64,000 bases of DNA from Wyeomyia smithii (taxonomy: Eukaryota > Arthropoda > Insecta > Diptera > Culicidae). This document shows positions 1 through 10,355 of this stretch, piece after piece. Numbering within the stretch: the stretch's first letter is position 1; each line of letters starts with the position of its first letter. Both the position numbers and the translations under genes were made by a program. The notes beneath the pieces were generated by a model that saw only the letters and a program-made list of their open reading frames with translations, ran no database searches and was not told the DNA's origin. The DNA is taken from positions 205,997,281 to 206,061,280 of the forward strand of contig NC_073695.1 in the NCBI RefSeq assembly GCF_029784165.1, given 5' to 3'.

Positions 1-197
1 TAGTTGAAATTTACACAATTTTGAAGGGGTCTAAAAATGGATTTTCTAAACTTGTTTGGAGGTAAAAAATCAGAAATAGTCTTTTGTATTCATTTAACAG
101 TATGAGACTAGAGAAAAAGTTGAATACTGTTTTTTTATCACACTGCATTTGTAAAATGACAGCTTGAATAGAAGTGAAGCGCCATTTTGATGATAAT

Positions 198-343
198 GCC
201 TCTGCCATGCTGAACGCCAACGCGAGCGATCGGGCGAGATGCTTGCCGTAGGTTAATGAACAGTTCTACTTACGGCTGTTCATTAACCTACGGCAAGAAT
301 CTCGCCCGATCGCTCGCGTTGACGTTCAGCATGACAGAAGCCT
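198..343. repeat. Palindromic MITE, copy 1
   Basis: Nearly perfect inverted repeat. The left arm carries CATGCTGAACGCCAACG, GATCGGGCGAGAT and GGTTAATGAACAG; the right arm carries the reverse complements and ends GTTCAGCATG. The arms run almost to the centre, leaving about 12 bp unpaired. A second copy lies at 22092-22240. It has no coding capacity; small ORFs across it are artefacts. Confidence 0.8.
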
Positions 344-3300
344 TAGAAAATATGAAATTGATGGCAATTTATACATTGAACGGCGGTGTAACAAAGTACG
401 CTTACTTTAAAACCATAACAATAAAAGTAGGTGAAACGAGTGTATAGCTACACAAGCTTTCTTTCTCTCTTTCCCATTAATGAAGAGAACCAAACATTGA
501 CGAGAACCCAAATACCCTAGTGTTTTTCGACACGATTCGGCTTTCAAAATTTTTAATAATGTTTAAACAATATAGATTTATCAGTTGTTTCGTTATCCCA
601 AACAAAATCATAAATAAATCATTATGCAATAAAACCGTGTTAATATTCGAAAAAAATTAATAAAATTTAAAAAAAAATTCGACAAGTTTAATCTCACAAT
701 TTTCAATACCCCACGCTGCGGTCCAGATGAGTTACACAAATCTTCCTTTGTTTCGGTTTTGTTGACACTTGTATGTTGATTTTTCTTCCACTAATGAACA
801 CTGTTCGTTACGTCTCATCAAAACAATGAGTAGACATGTTTCTTTGTCCGCAAATCCATCAATCGAATTCCGAAACGTCATTCATTTGCAATTCATACAA
901 CAAATCAACAAAAGCGAAATTCATTTCAAGCCGCATCACGCCTCCTATCGTCATCATCATTCCGGTTGTCGCTTTGCCAGTGAAAATAGGCGAGATCGAT
1001 TACAATCTTTTGGCTGCCAAGTTCAAAAGCAGTGCGGCATGATAATCCTAGATTTATTTTCTTTAGCCCGTCCAAAAAGCGACGCAAACTCGGCTACTGT
1101 TTCGGTATACGGCTCTATATCAACTTTTTCGCTAAGAAAATATGATTTTTCACTTTTCTTCTATCTAACTGACTTTTTTGTGTATTCCCGTTTGGAAGGT
1201 CGCTTGTTTGCATTCGTTGCCCGAACTCTCAACGGGATTATTGATGCCTGCCTGCTGTGTCTTCAGGAGAGAAAAAAAAAACAAACAACTCTGAATCTGG
1301 AGGATATTTCTATAGACGGTCGTCCCAGTGCCGTCTTAGGGCAATAGATTTTCAAACTAGACTACAAAGTACAGCCCTGCCTGCTGTCAGCTCAGCTTCC
1401 GCAATGAAACTCCGGACGGCGGCAGGCCACAATCGGCCTAGCTGACTGAGGTAACTTATTAACAATAATTCAACCATATGTAATCTCCATTGTGTTGGCC
1501 AAGCTGGGCAAACAAGCATTCCCCCGGACGGTCGCCGTCGTCAGCATAAAAGACGACGGCAGGATTGTTCTACACAACTAGGTTTGCTGAAATTCATACT
1601 GTAAAGAATACATACATGAAGGTGATTTGGACCCAAGGGGGAAGCAGGAGGCTAGAACTGCGAATCCGGAATTTGCTTTTTTTTCTCTCGTTCGCTCTGT
1701 TTTATGAGTTAGGTTAAGGATGAACCATCGAACAAAAGCTTTTGTTGCCGTGGCAAGGGACGACGATTCACGGGTTGCTACCGAAAGTGGAATATTTTCA
1801 TGCAATTAGTCTCTATTTATAATGTAGTTTCCATTCTGGTTCGCATCGCATCTTGTTGTAACTTTTCAGTCGGACTGCAATGAATGGAATTGCAGCGGAG
1901 AAACTGTGTCCTGTTTATAATTCTCGGCTATTTCATGGAAGCGCTCTAGTTTTTTTATTTTCCCTTCTTTCAATTTTTACTACTATAGCTGCCAACCATG
2001 CCAAGTTTCTGCAGCTGGTCCTAATTGTGCCATCAAGACGGCGAGAAAATGGATTTTAAACTTATTTTGCTACACTGTGGCGGTGTTTACATAGCGCGAA
2101 ACTTTTATTGGATTGGTTGTAATCAGCAGCTTACTTGAAATTATTTAGTTTTTTACTTCTCCCCAACGCTGGCTGTCACATTGTCGCAAGTTTAACAATT
2201 TAAAATGTATACTTCCACAATTCGGGAATTGAATTTTGCGCTTCGGGAGGGTTCTCCCCTTCTAGTTTTCCGTTGAGCATTCATGGTGCACTCAAATCAG
2301 GGCGGAAAAGTGTCCGAGGAGACTATACTGATGCAAGTGGCCTCGTTTTTTTTTCCTATGTAAATTTTACACTGTGAGAAACATGGAAACACACCATAAA
2401 ATGCATTAAAAAATGACTAACAATAAGTTAGAGTTTAAATTCAGAAATTCTAAGCCTTACAGTCGGTGTTTGCAGTCAAGTTTTCCATAATTCTTTTGAA
2501 ACGACTTATCACAGAATGATATCGTTCAGACTTAGCTGTCATAAACCATCATGGGATAGTAAATGTCGATTGAGCAGATAATAAAAGCAGCTCTTTTATT
2601 TACCCCCTAGAATATTAGCCAGTCACATCCAGGTACGCACTCTAGCAACTCTAGCAAGAAGATAGTAGGAAGCTAACGAGGGCTCATCTTCCTTCGCTCA
2701 TAATTTCCATTTTGACAGCTCAGCAAAACAGGACAATTTCGCCAATAAGAATAAAACCATTATGAGACCATCATCGTCTCAGCAGGCGCCGCAGGCGAAG
2801 CTGGGAAGAATCTACCAGTCCCCTTCGACTTGATTTTACCTGCGCGTATTGGGAAAAAAGTCCATAAATCAATGATGGAATCAAATCGATGGTGACTTAG
2901 GCGGGTTGGACAGCGAGCTCAAGGATGCAAGAGAAGAAAAAATAGCACCTAAATGGGACGGACAAGACAAGATAACACCACAGAATTTCCTTCGGACAGC
3001 AGGGGGGCAGACGGTGCTACATTAAAACCAAGGATATTTTAATGATTCTTTTGAAAATTTGACACCTTTTCACGCTGGCTTTCCAAGGTTGACGCTACAC
3101 CTTGAGCCAACCTCCTCGTCACGTCTTTCCATTCGGGTTCCATTCGCGACGCCTTCCTGCGGAAAGGATAAGTAAGTCTGACTGGGACCCTATTTGATTG
3201 CCATTCATTCTCCGTTTCCAGCAGGATTTACCCAGCTCTTATCTTGTCCTTTTTTTCGCTTGATTTTCGCAGGCCTTCGCTGTCCTTTTGTTCTGGAGCT

Positions 3301-3746
3301 TTGATTCATTGCCGTACGGAATTAGGGTTTGCTATGCGGAGTTTCCGTGATTTTTGAGAGCCACTCTGCTTTTGTTTCGCACCGCGTGACCCGGGGTGTG
3401 AAATAATTGATTTGCATTGTGCTCGCCAGGCATAATAAAACAACTCGGGATGCAGTTAATGCCGAATGGTGAGGACAAAAGCGGCTACAAAGTGCTATCT
3501 TATTGCTGGATCATTGCTTTTTTACGACACTGAGCCGAGGAATGCTTTCTAATATGCTTTGGAAAGACACTTTGAGGAGGATAACCGGTTTAAACGATTA
3601 TCATACTTGGGAATTAGTTAGTAAGTACCCGTTGGGTGACACATTATTGTTTCAAATAAAAAGGATGGACTAGAATTTGCCTGTAAAACCTGGCATTTGT
3701 GATAAGCCTCTTAAAAAGTTTCATCGCACTTCATACACTATTACTA
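344..3746. other. Unique-looking non-coding DNA
   Basis: About 3.4 kb with no recognisable gene or repeat. Segments around 1380-1570 and 2700-3450 are richer in GC and look less like TE debris, so they may be host sequence such as intron or regulatory DNA. A 192-codon open frame at 769-1347 (plus) has a low-complexity, His/Ser/Arg-rich translation matching nothing I know, and I do not regard it as a gene. Confidence 0.4.
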
Positions 3747-3759
3747 AGGAAACATGGAA

Positions 3760-4158
3760 CCAGTCCTCAAAGATGGTGACCACATATTTCTTACGAATGA
3801 AAAAAAGCTCAAAAACTTGCTCAGCAGTTCGAGAGTGTTCATAATTTCAATTTGAACGTAATGAGTCCTATTGAAAATAAAGTATGTATCACAGAAGTAT
3901 GATCACTCAAGAATTTCCTCCTGAATAGGTACTGGAAACAAACTTGAATGAAATACGAACTATTATCAAGAACTTTAAAAACATGAAAGCACCAGGAGAT
4001 GATGGGATTTTTTATATCCTCATCAAAAGACTTCCCGAAAGCTCTTTTAATTTCTTGGTGAGAATTTTTAACAGATGCTTTGAATTAGCATACTTCCCTC
4101 AAAATGGAAAAATGCCAAAGTCACTCCAATTTTAAAACCTGAAAATATCCAGCTGAAG
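3760..4158 (+). mobile_element. Jockey element B, 5'-truncated, left fragment
   Basis: Diverged but collinear with ORF2 of Jockey A at about 11465-11875: shared stretches include TTGCTCAGCAGTT, GAGAGTGTTCATAA and the AGCTGAAG end point. It encodes the linker before the reverse transcriptase (RT) and the first RT residues (frame at 3944-4135), with frameshifts. The element starts abruptly after a 13-bp target-site duplication, AGGAAACATGGAA (3747-3759). The same 13 bp recur at 15603-15615 after its A-rich tail, so this is a standard 5'-truncated insertion. It is interrupted here by the BEL element and resumes at 14600. Confidence 0.85.
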
Positions 4159-4261
4159 CATTTAGGGTGCATTTACAAAATACGTTAAATGGAGATGGAT
4201 TCTAATTTGGGGGTTCTGATTTTAACTATTAATAATCTTAGAAATAATATAGAATCTAACA
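4159..4261 (-). repeat. BEL/Pao 3' LTR remnant
   Basis: Matches 14502-14599 with few differences. On the minus strand it begins TGTTAGATTC, directly after the GGTGGCCGGTCA end of the internal region, and stops after about 100 bp where Jockey B sequence begins. The remaining ~235 bp of LTR and the left target duplication appear deleted. A CAT shared by both sides of the break suggests microhomology-mediated deletion. Confidence 0.75.
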
Positions 4262-4306
4262 TGACCGGCCACCTGAAATGAATTATTTCACAATTGTACT
4301 TAATTT

Positions 4307-4729
4307 CTAATTATAAACTGCTTGCTCCGAAGAATCCGCGACGTCTCCAGCATGGTTGGGGGTTGCGCTGGTTTCGTCATACTCGTCGAATGCACAAGGT
4401 AACGGACACACCTTGCACGATGATCTTTTAAATATTCCAGATGATGTTCTCAGCAGTACAACTCGAGAAATATTATCTCGCCCAGGATAAAGCGCTTCAA
4501 TACGCGCCAATGGCCATTGAGTGGGTGGCATAAGTTGATCCTTCAGAATCACCAGTTGACTAACCTTGAGGTTAACCTTTTCCGGATTTATGTAGGATTG
4601 TCGCTGAAGCTCCTTCAGGTATTCGCTTCTCCAGCGGCAACAAAATTGTTGCACTCTTTGTTGCACGAACTGAAAGCGGTTTAGTCTATTGATCGGCACA
4701 TTTTTCCAATCTGAATCGGGTATAGCTTA
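4307..4729 (-). pseudogene. BEL/Pao pol C-terminus (after integrase)
   Basis: In frame with the main pol frame and separated from it only by a TAA at 4727-4729. It encodes about 130 residues including the conserved FQFVQQRVQQFCCRWRSEYL stretch and a PTQWPLARI motif, which follow the integrase core in BEL/Pao elements. The frame ends at TAG 4307-4309, just before the 3' LTR remnant. No function is expected. Confidence 0.85.
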
Positions 4730-6862
4730 CAAAGATGAACCGATAAGAAAGTGACTCGGTGTAATAACTTCCATGTCATTGGGATCTTCAGACAAAGGGG
4801 CTAGTGGCCGAGAGTTCATACAGCCCTCAATTTGGGTTAATATCGTCACCAAATCCTCATAGTATAGTGTTGTATATCCCAGTTGACTACGGAGATGCGT
4901 TTTCGCCACCTTCACAGCAGCCTCCCATAGGCCGCCAAAGTTTGGCGCACGTGGTGGTATAGTATGCCAAGTGATTCCCCCCGTTGCGAGACTATTTGCG
5001 ATACGGTTATTTTCGGTACGGTTCTTGAGCATTCGATACAGGCCATGCAGTTCATTTTTAGCACCGGCGAAATTTGTACCATTGTCCGAAAAAATCTGTT
5101 GCGGGCAGCCACGTCTGGCAATGAAGCGTCTAAGTGCGTACATGAAGGATGCTGTGCTTAAATCACCCACTAACTCGATATGCACAGCCTTAGTGCTAAA
5201 ACACACGAATATTGCTGTATAAGCTTTAATCGGGGATGCTTTCCGACCCGGAGTTTTAACAAAAACTGGTCCGCAATAATCGATTCTAGTGATGGAAAAT
5301 GGGCGACTAGGACTGACACGGGCATGTGGCAATTGCCCTTTAGATTGTTTTATCGGTTGAGGATTCGCACGAATGCAGCGATAGCATTTATGAATCGTGT
5401 TACGCACTGCTCGCCTACCATTAGTAGGCCAAAATTCATTACGAGTGACTGCAAGTGTGAGCGAAACTCCCCCATGTAAGGTTTTCAAATGGATTGACAT
5501 CAATAGTAAACGAGTAAAGTAATGAAATCCAGGTAGTAGTATTAGGTGCTTACAAACGTATCCTTCATCCGAAAGTCTGAGCCGGCCACCAACTCGTATC
5601 ACACCAGCCATATCCAAAAATGGGTTTAGAAGTCTGAGGCTGGACCTTTTAAACAATTGTTTACCTGCTGCCAATTGCTTGATTTCATCCCCAAAGGCTT
5701 CTCTTTGTACTAATTTTATCAAAGTGGTTTTGGCAACATTAGGTTCATCAACGGAAAGTACAACGGAGTCTGCTAAATTTCCACCTTTGCACCTGCGGAC
5801 AAAGCGTAAGCAATATGCAATGACTCGTATCATACGATGAAAGGAGGAAAAACGGTTTATCAATGTGTCGCTTGAAACTACTGTTTGAATAACAAAGATA
5901 GCGGCTTTTCGTTCAGGAATTTCATCTGGTGGTGTGGTGAAGGCTTCCAATTCTTGCTTGGGCCAATGTCCCTCCCCCTCATGCAACCATTCAGGTCCAT
6001 ATTTCCAAAGTTTGCTGTTCACTAATTCTCCTACTGACAAACCACGGGATACTAAATCCGCTGGGTTATTTTTTCCAGGCACATGCAACCATTTCGCATT
6101 ATGGGTTAACTCCTGAATTTCTGCTATTCTATTTGCTACAAAGGTCTTGCAAGTGTGTGGTGACATACGCAGCCAATGAAGTACCACCATCGAATCCGAC
6201 CAAAACCATACTGATGAAAACTGGACGTCTACTGGAACCTCTTCATCCCAGTCTATAGCTAACGTCCACAAATGCTGCATCAGCACCTTCGCTCGAACCA
6301 CGATCGGGGCTATCAATCCAAGTGGATCGTATAAACGAGCTATCACGGATAAAATGCTTTGTTTTGTAATCGGCTCTACAATTGTATGCGTGCCTAAATC
6401 AAATCGGAGTACATCAGATGTGGGTTCCCAACTGATTCCCAGTGTCTTTACAGCCTCCTCCGCGTCGAATGATCTGGCAAATTGTGTGTTAATATATTCG
6501 GATGGTAAGTCAGCCAGAACTTCGGGAAAATTGCAGCACCATTTTCTCAAACGGAAACCGCCCAAACTAAGCAACTCGACCATTTGTGTACAAAGTTGGG
6601 ATGCAGTTTTAACGTCCGACGCTCCACTAATAAAATCATCCATATAAAAACTGTGTTTTAATTTTTCTGCGGCTAGTGGAAACGATTCTCCTTCATCGTC
6701 TGCTAGCTGCTTTAACGTCCTGGTGGCTAGAAATGACGATGGTGCTAAACCGTAGGTAACTGTAGTGAGCTGATACTTTTTAACAGGGTCGTTTTGACTG
6801 AATCTCCACAATATGCGTTGGAGAGGTTGATCATCAGGGTGCATCGAAACTTGACGGTACAT
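4730..6862 (-). pseudogene. BEL/Pao pol: RT C-half, RNase H remnant, integrase
   Basis: An open frame of about 710 codons. The RT catalytic box reads FYMDDFISG near residue 75. The expected RNase H region is mostly missing: sequence jumps in frame from WDEEVPVDVQ to VWFWSDSMVVLHW near 6215, losing roughly 100 residues against a typical BEL pol. The integrase zinc domain follows (HGG...CYRCIRANP), then the catalytic residues: D in RIDYCGP, D in SDNGTNFAG and E in GGLWEAAVK. The stop at 4727-4729 is a nonsense mutation, since coding continues downstream. Confidence 0.88.
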
Positions 6863-7590
6863 TTTTTCAATGTCCGCCAGTAGTGCAACTTAATACTTGC
6901 GAAAACGGATAACCAGGGTGAGTAAATCTTCTTGGATGACCGGACCTACGAAAAGTGTATCATTCAAGGAATAGCCAGTGCTCGATTTTGCTGATGCGTC
7001 GAAAACACTTCGAACCTTGGTTGTCGTACTTGTGTCTTTTATGACAGCATGATGTGGGAGATAAAATACTGTGGCGGGTTCACATTCATCAGCGGATATC
7101 TCGCGCATATGTCCTAACGACAAAAATTCCTCAATAAAGGCATGGTAAGTTTTCTTTAAATCCTCATTTTTCTCTAGTTTTCGCTCCAAACTTTGTAAGC
7201 GACGAAGGGCGTTATCATAAGATTGCCCTAGCATATTAGAAAAACCGTCTTTTTTGGGTATTTGACCACATATCGACCTGTAGCGTCTCTATCCACAGTC
7301 TGTTTGTAAAACTCCTCACAATACTATTCAGTAGGGGTTGCTGTCGAGATATTAACCACTTCTATCTTCCAAAAGCGTTCTAAATTGCGATCAATTGACT
7401 CTAGCGTATCTAAAGTAGATAAACAGCACACCAGTGGTCGGGCATCAGTCTCCATATCAACCCTACCCGAGACGAGCCAGCCAAACACACCCTTTAACAG
7501 TGTATAAAAATGTTCCGCACCTATGATGAGATCCACTTTTCGGGATACATTGAATTCTGGGTCTGCAAGAGGTAACTCACTAGGGATGAT
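6863..7590 (-). pseudogene. BEL/Pao pol: protease-RT linker and RT N-half
   Basis: Two short open segments, 7536-7324 (DLIIGAEHFYTLL...) and 7234-6890 (RT fingers with SVFDASAKSSTG). They are broken by a TAG at 7324-7326, a one-base deletion in an A-run near 7250, and a TAA at 6890-6892 just before the conserved LLADIEKMYRQV. Reading across the nonsense codons restores BEL-type pol order, so these are point lesions in one former polyprotein and not separate genes. Confidence 0.85.
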
Positions 7591-8819
7591 TCATCTATTT
7601 GCGGCAAAACTGGTTGAAGGCAAATAGGATGTTAATTTGCGTAATACCAGACAATTTATTGTACATGAGAAATCACCGAATCTCGATTGGATCTCAGTTG
7701 CTACTGAAGCAGTCACTCGGGTTTTCGATTCACCAACACCAAAGACGGATTGGTTAATACGATGTCTGGGTAGACGAAGCTGCTGACAAAGACGCTCGCT
7801 CATCACATTACATTGCGATCCCGAATCTAATAGTGCGCGAGCCAAATGTCCCCTTCCAAAGCCATCAATAATAACTAAAACGGCAGTCGAGAGCAAAACA
7901 TTCACCGATCTGGATCCCATTGCAGCGTTATACATCATCAGTGAGTCGGGTTTTGATGTGTTTTTCTCCATAATATTAATAAAATTAGAGCTGACGGTTT
8001 GTTGGCGGAAATTTGATTGTCCGAAGTTTCGATTTGGTATCTCGTTGTTAGTTCCAGTGGTTTCAAAGCCGGGGTGCAATAGCGAGTGATGCCGTTTTTG
8101 GCAAATGCGACAAGAGTAGGATGAATTACAATTTCTAGCAAAATGATCGCTTCTGAAACAGTTACTGCAAATCCTTTTTGTGTTTACTAGTTGCAAACGA
8201 TCTTTCAGTGGCATTCTCTCGAAGACGGGGCACTTTACTAAAAGATGATACTGATTGCATGCTAAACAACGAGGCGGGGGATTATCTGATGCAGCGTAAG
8301 CATTAATACGATTGGCGGGGAGAATATAGGGTAGCTTCGACTGTGTTGGTGCGTGAGTTATTTTATTGTGGGACGGTACTGTTGATTCTGAGCCCATGAA
8401 TAGCGATTCCAATGCTCTAGATTTTTTTGTTAAGAAACTGATGAGATTAGCGTAGGTAGGTTCACCATCATTAGATATATATTTCTCCCAGTCTTTAAGG
8501 GTACGATCGTCTAATCGCGAACAAAGCAACTGTACCAACAAACTACTCCAGTGTCGTGTGGGTGCACCTAACTGGGAAAGTATTTTAACATGTCGTTCGA
8601 ACTCTTCAATTATGGTACGTAGTGCTAGAGGCGATTTATTGCAGACCTTAACACCGAATAGCAAAGATTGTAAGTGCTTTTTCTTCAGTAAATATTCATT
8701 GGAGTACCTATCAAGCAGTGCTTGCCAAACAACAGCATAATTATCTGTGGTTATGGTTGATGACTCGATTAGTTTTAACGCTTCGCCTTTTAATGAAGAA
8801 CGAAGGTATTGAAATTTTT
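7591..8819 (-). pseudogene. BEL/Pao gag C-half and protease
   Basis: The longest open part (8664-7591) encodes a Pao-type gag domain (ALRTIIEEFERHVKIL...). A cluster of CCHC zinc knuckles follows (CLACNQYHLLVKC, CSNCFRSDHFARNC, CRICQKRHHSLLH), then a retropepsin-like protease with the active-site LLDSGSQCNV. It ends in a TGA at 7591-7593, which I read as a former Trp codon because the frame continues. The frame also extends right through 8819 to the Jockey A insertion point, where gag is cut. Confidence 0.87.
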
Positions 8820-8830
8820 GAATACTAGGG
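8820..8830. repeat. Left target-site duplication of Jockey A
   Basis: GAATACTAGGG here matches GAATGCTAGGG at 13236-13246 with one mismatch. The two copies flank the LINE exactly and rejoin the gag frame of the BEL element without a shift. Confidence 0.85.
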
Positions 8831-8864
8831 TCAGTGCGTCTTGGACTGTCCTACAGATCAGACG
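8831..8864 (+). promoter_or_regulatory. Internal Inr + DPE promoter of Jockey A
   Basis: The element starts TCAGTGCG, matching the arthropod initiator TCAGT with A+1 at 8833. At exactly +28 to +32 lies AGACG, matching the DPE consensus RGWYV. No TATA box precedes it, as expected, since the upstream base belongs to the target. This is the classic arrangement for Jockey-type LINEs, which must carry their promoter downstream of the start site. Confidence 0.7.
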
Positions 8865-9032
8865 TTTCTTCGGTTGCTTGTGGACTGGTCTTTGACTGCC
8901 TATAGCTTCAAAGTTTGTGTTTTGTCAGTGTGTCTTTTAAAGACTACCTGAAAGTTATTTCCCATCAGTCTTTCTCAAGACTACCTACTTTTGAATTTAA
9001 CATTTGTTTTAACTTTTTTCGTATCACCTGAA

Positions 9033-10355
9033 ATGGCTGGACGGAAAAAGAAACCTCGCATCGCTGCGGGGAGGAAAAGAGAGGCATCTATTTCTGACAC
9101 TTCGAGTGTCTGTAGTGACAATCCTTTTGATATTTTGCCTGAGCAAGAAGCTGGTGAAATGGAAGTGATTAATAATGAAACTATACAAAATATAAAATCT
9201 TTAAAAAAGGAGAAAGTTCCACCTATTGTGGTAACTATTTCTTCTGAATTTAATATATTCAAAAAGGAACTTTCAACGTTTGTTTCTGACGTTAAAGTTA
9301 CCTATCAAATTGGCCGTAGAGGTGAATGCCGCTTATTAGCCGACTCAGTAAAGGGTCGTGATCGTCTTGTTCAGTATTTAACTGACAAGATGTACAAATT
9401 TTTTACATATGACACCAAGAACGCCAAGCCGTTCAAGGTTGTCTTGAAAGGTCTCACCAACGATCAAACCGTTGATGAGATCAAACTTACTTTAACAGAA
9501 TTACTTGGCATAGCCCCTACCCAAGTAATTCTAATGAAACAAAAATCACGAGGCGAAAACAGTCAGAGAACTGGAATTTCCCTTGTTATTTATTTAATTC
9601 ATTTTAACCGCAATGAGGTTAACAACTTAAAATTTTTTGAAAAAGCACATGCTTTGTATAATGTGCGTGTAAAGTGGGAAATTTATAGGAAGTATGGCGG
9701 AGGTGAAAAGCACATCACCCAATGCCGTACTTGCCAACGTTATGGCCATGGTTCCAAATTCTGTAACATGGACCAAAAATGTCTTAATTGTGGAGACTCT
9801 TCTCACAAAAAGGACACATGTCCTGTGAAAGAGAGTAAAAATTTTCGCTGTGCGAATTGTAACGGCAACCATATGTCAAATTTTTATCAATGCCCAGTCC
9901 GTTTAGCAATTGTTAAGGCAAGGCAAGGTAAACAAAATTCAATTTCTCAATTAAAACCAACTTCAAAACAAAATTCTCCAAGCGTACCAGTGACGCATAG
10001 TTTACCTACTCCTTTGCATACCCGTTTAACTTATGCACAGGTTACAGGTAGTTCGAACATTATACCCCCTTGTGTTGGTAGTTCGAAAATGACCGTTAAT
10101 ATGGGTAAGCAAAACACGCTAGAAAATAATTGTACACCTATCACTCCAGCTAATATTGCTACCGAAAATATTTTTTCTAATGTCAACTGCCTGGGGCCTA
10201 TTACGGCAGGTAAACTTTCTTTTCTGCAACAGGCAATGTTCGATCTTATGAACGCCATGTTGCAGGCAAAATCAATGTTTGAAGCCATTCAAATAGGCAC
10301 AAATTTTACTATTAAAATTGTTTCTAATTTAAAATTTAGCAATGATTTTAAATAA
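9033..10355 (+). CDS. Jockey A ORF1 (gag-like nucleic-acid-binding protein)
   Basis: An intact 440-residue ORF1 starting at the MAGRKKK ATG; an upstream in-frame TTG was rejected as start. The N-terminus is basic. The middle (about residues 130-210) has the FKVVLKGL...VDEIKLTL region typical of the domain preceding zinc knuckles in Jockey/Juan gag. Three knuckles follow from about residue 231: CRTCQRYGHGSKFC, CLNCGDSSHKKDTC and CANCNGNHMSNFYQC. In the family this protein packages element RNA and guides it to the nucleus. Its 3' end overlaps the ORF2 start by 14 bp in another frame, implying reinitiation or similar coupling. No lesions seen. Confidence 0.88.
   Translation: MAGRKKKPRIAAGRKREASISDTSSVCSDNPFDILPEQEAGEMEVINNETIQNIKSLKKEKVPPIVVTISSEFNIFKKELSTFVSDVKVTYQIGRRGECRLLADSVKGRDRLVQYLTDKMYKFFTYDTKNAKPFKVVLKGLTNDQTVDEIKLTLTELLGIAPTQVILMKQKSRGENSQRTGISLVIYLIHFNRNEVNNLKFFEKAHALYNVRVKWEIYRKYGGGEKHITQCRTCQRYGHGSKFCNMDQKCLNCGDSSHKKDTCPVKESKNFRCANCNGNHMSNFYQCPVRLAIVKARQGKQNSISQLKPTSKQNSPSVPVTHSLPTPLHTRLTYAQVTGSSNIIPPCVGSSKMTVNMGKQNTLENNCTPITPANIATENIFSNVNCLGPITAGKLSFLQQAMFDLMNAMLQAKSMFEAIQIGTNFTIKIVSNLKFSNDFK

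Noticed and set aside
769..1347. 192-codon plus-strand open frame
   Set aside because: Composition-driven, no domain, no promoter or splice context; overlapping frames are of similar quality.
4159..4261. Complete ~100-bp LTR or 100-bp target duplication
   Set aside because: The right copy extends to 334 bp with TG...CA ends and an adjacent primer-binding site, so the left copy is truncated.
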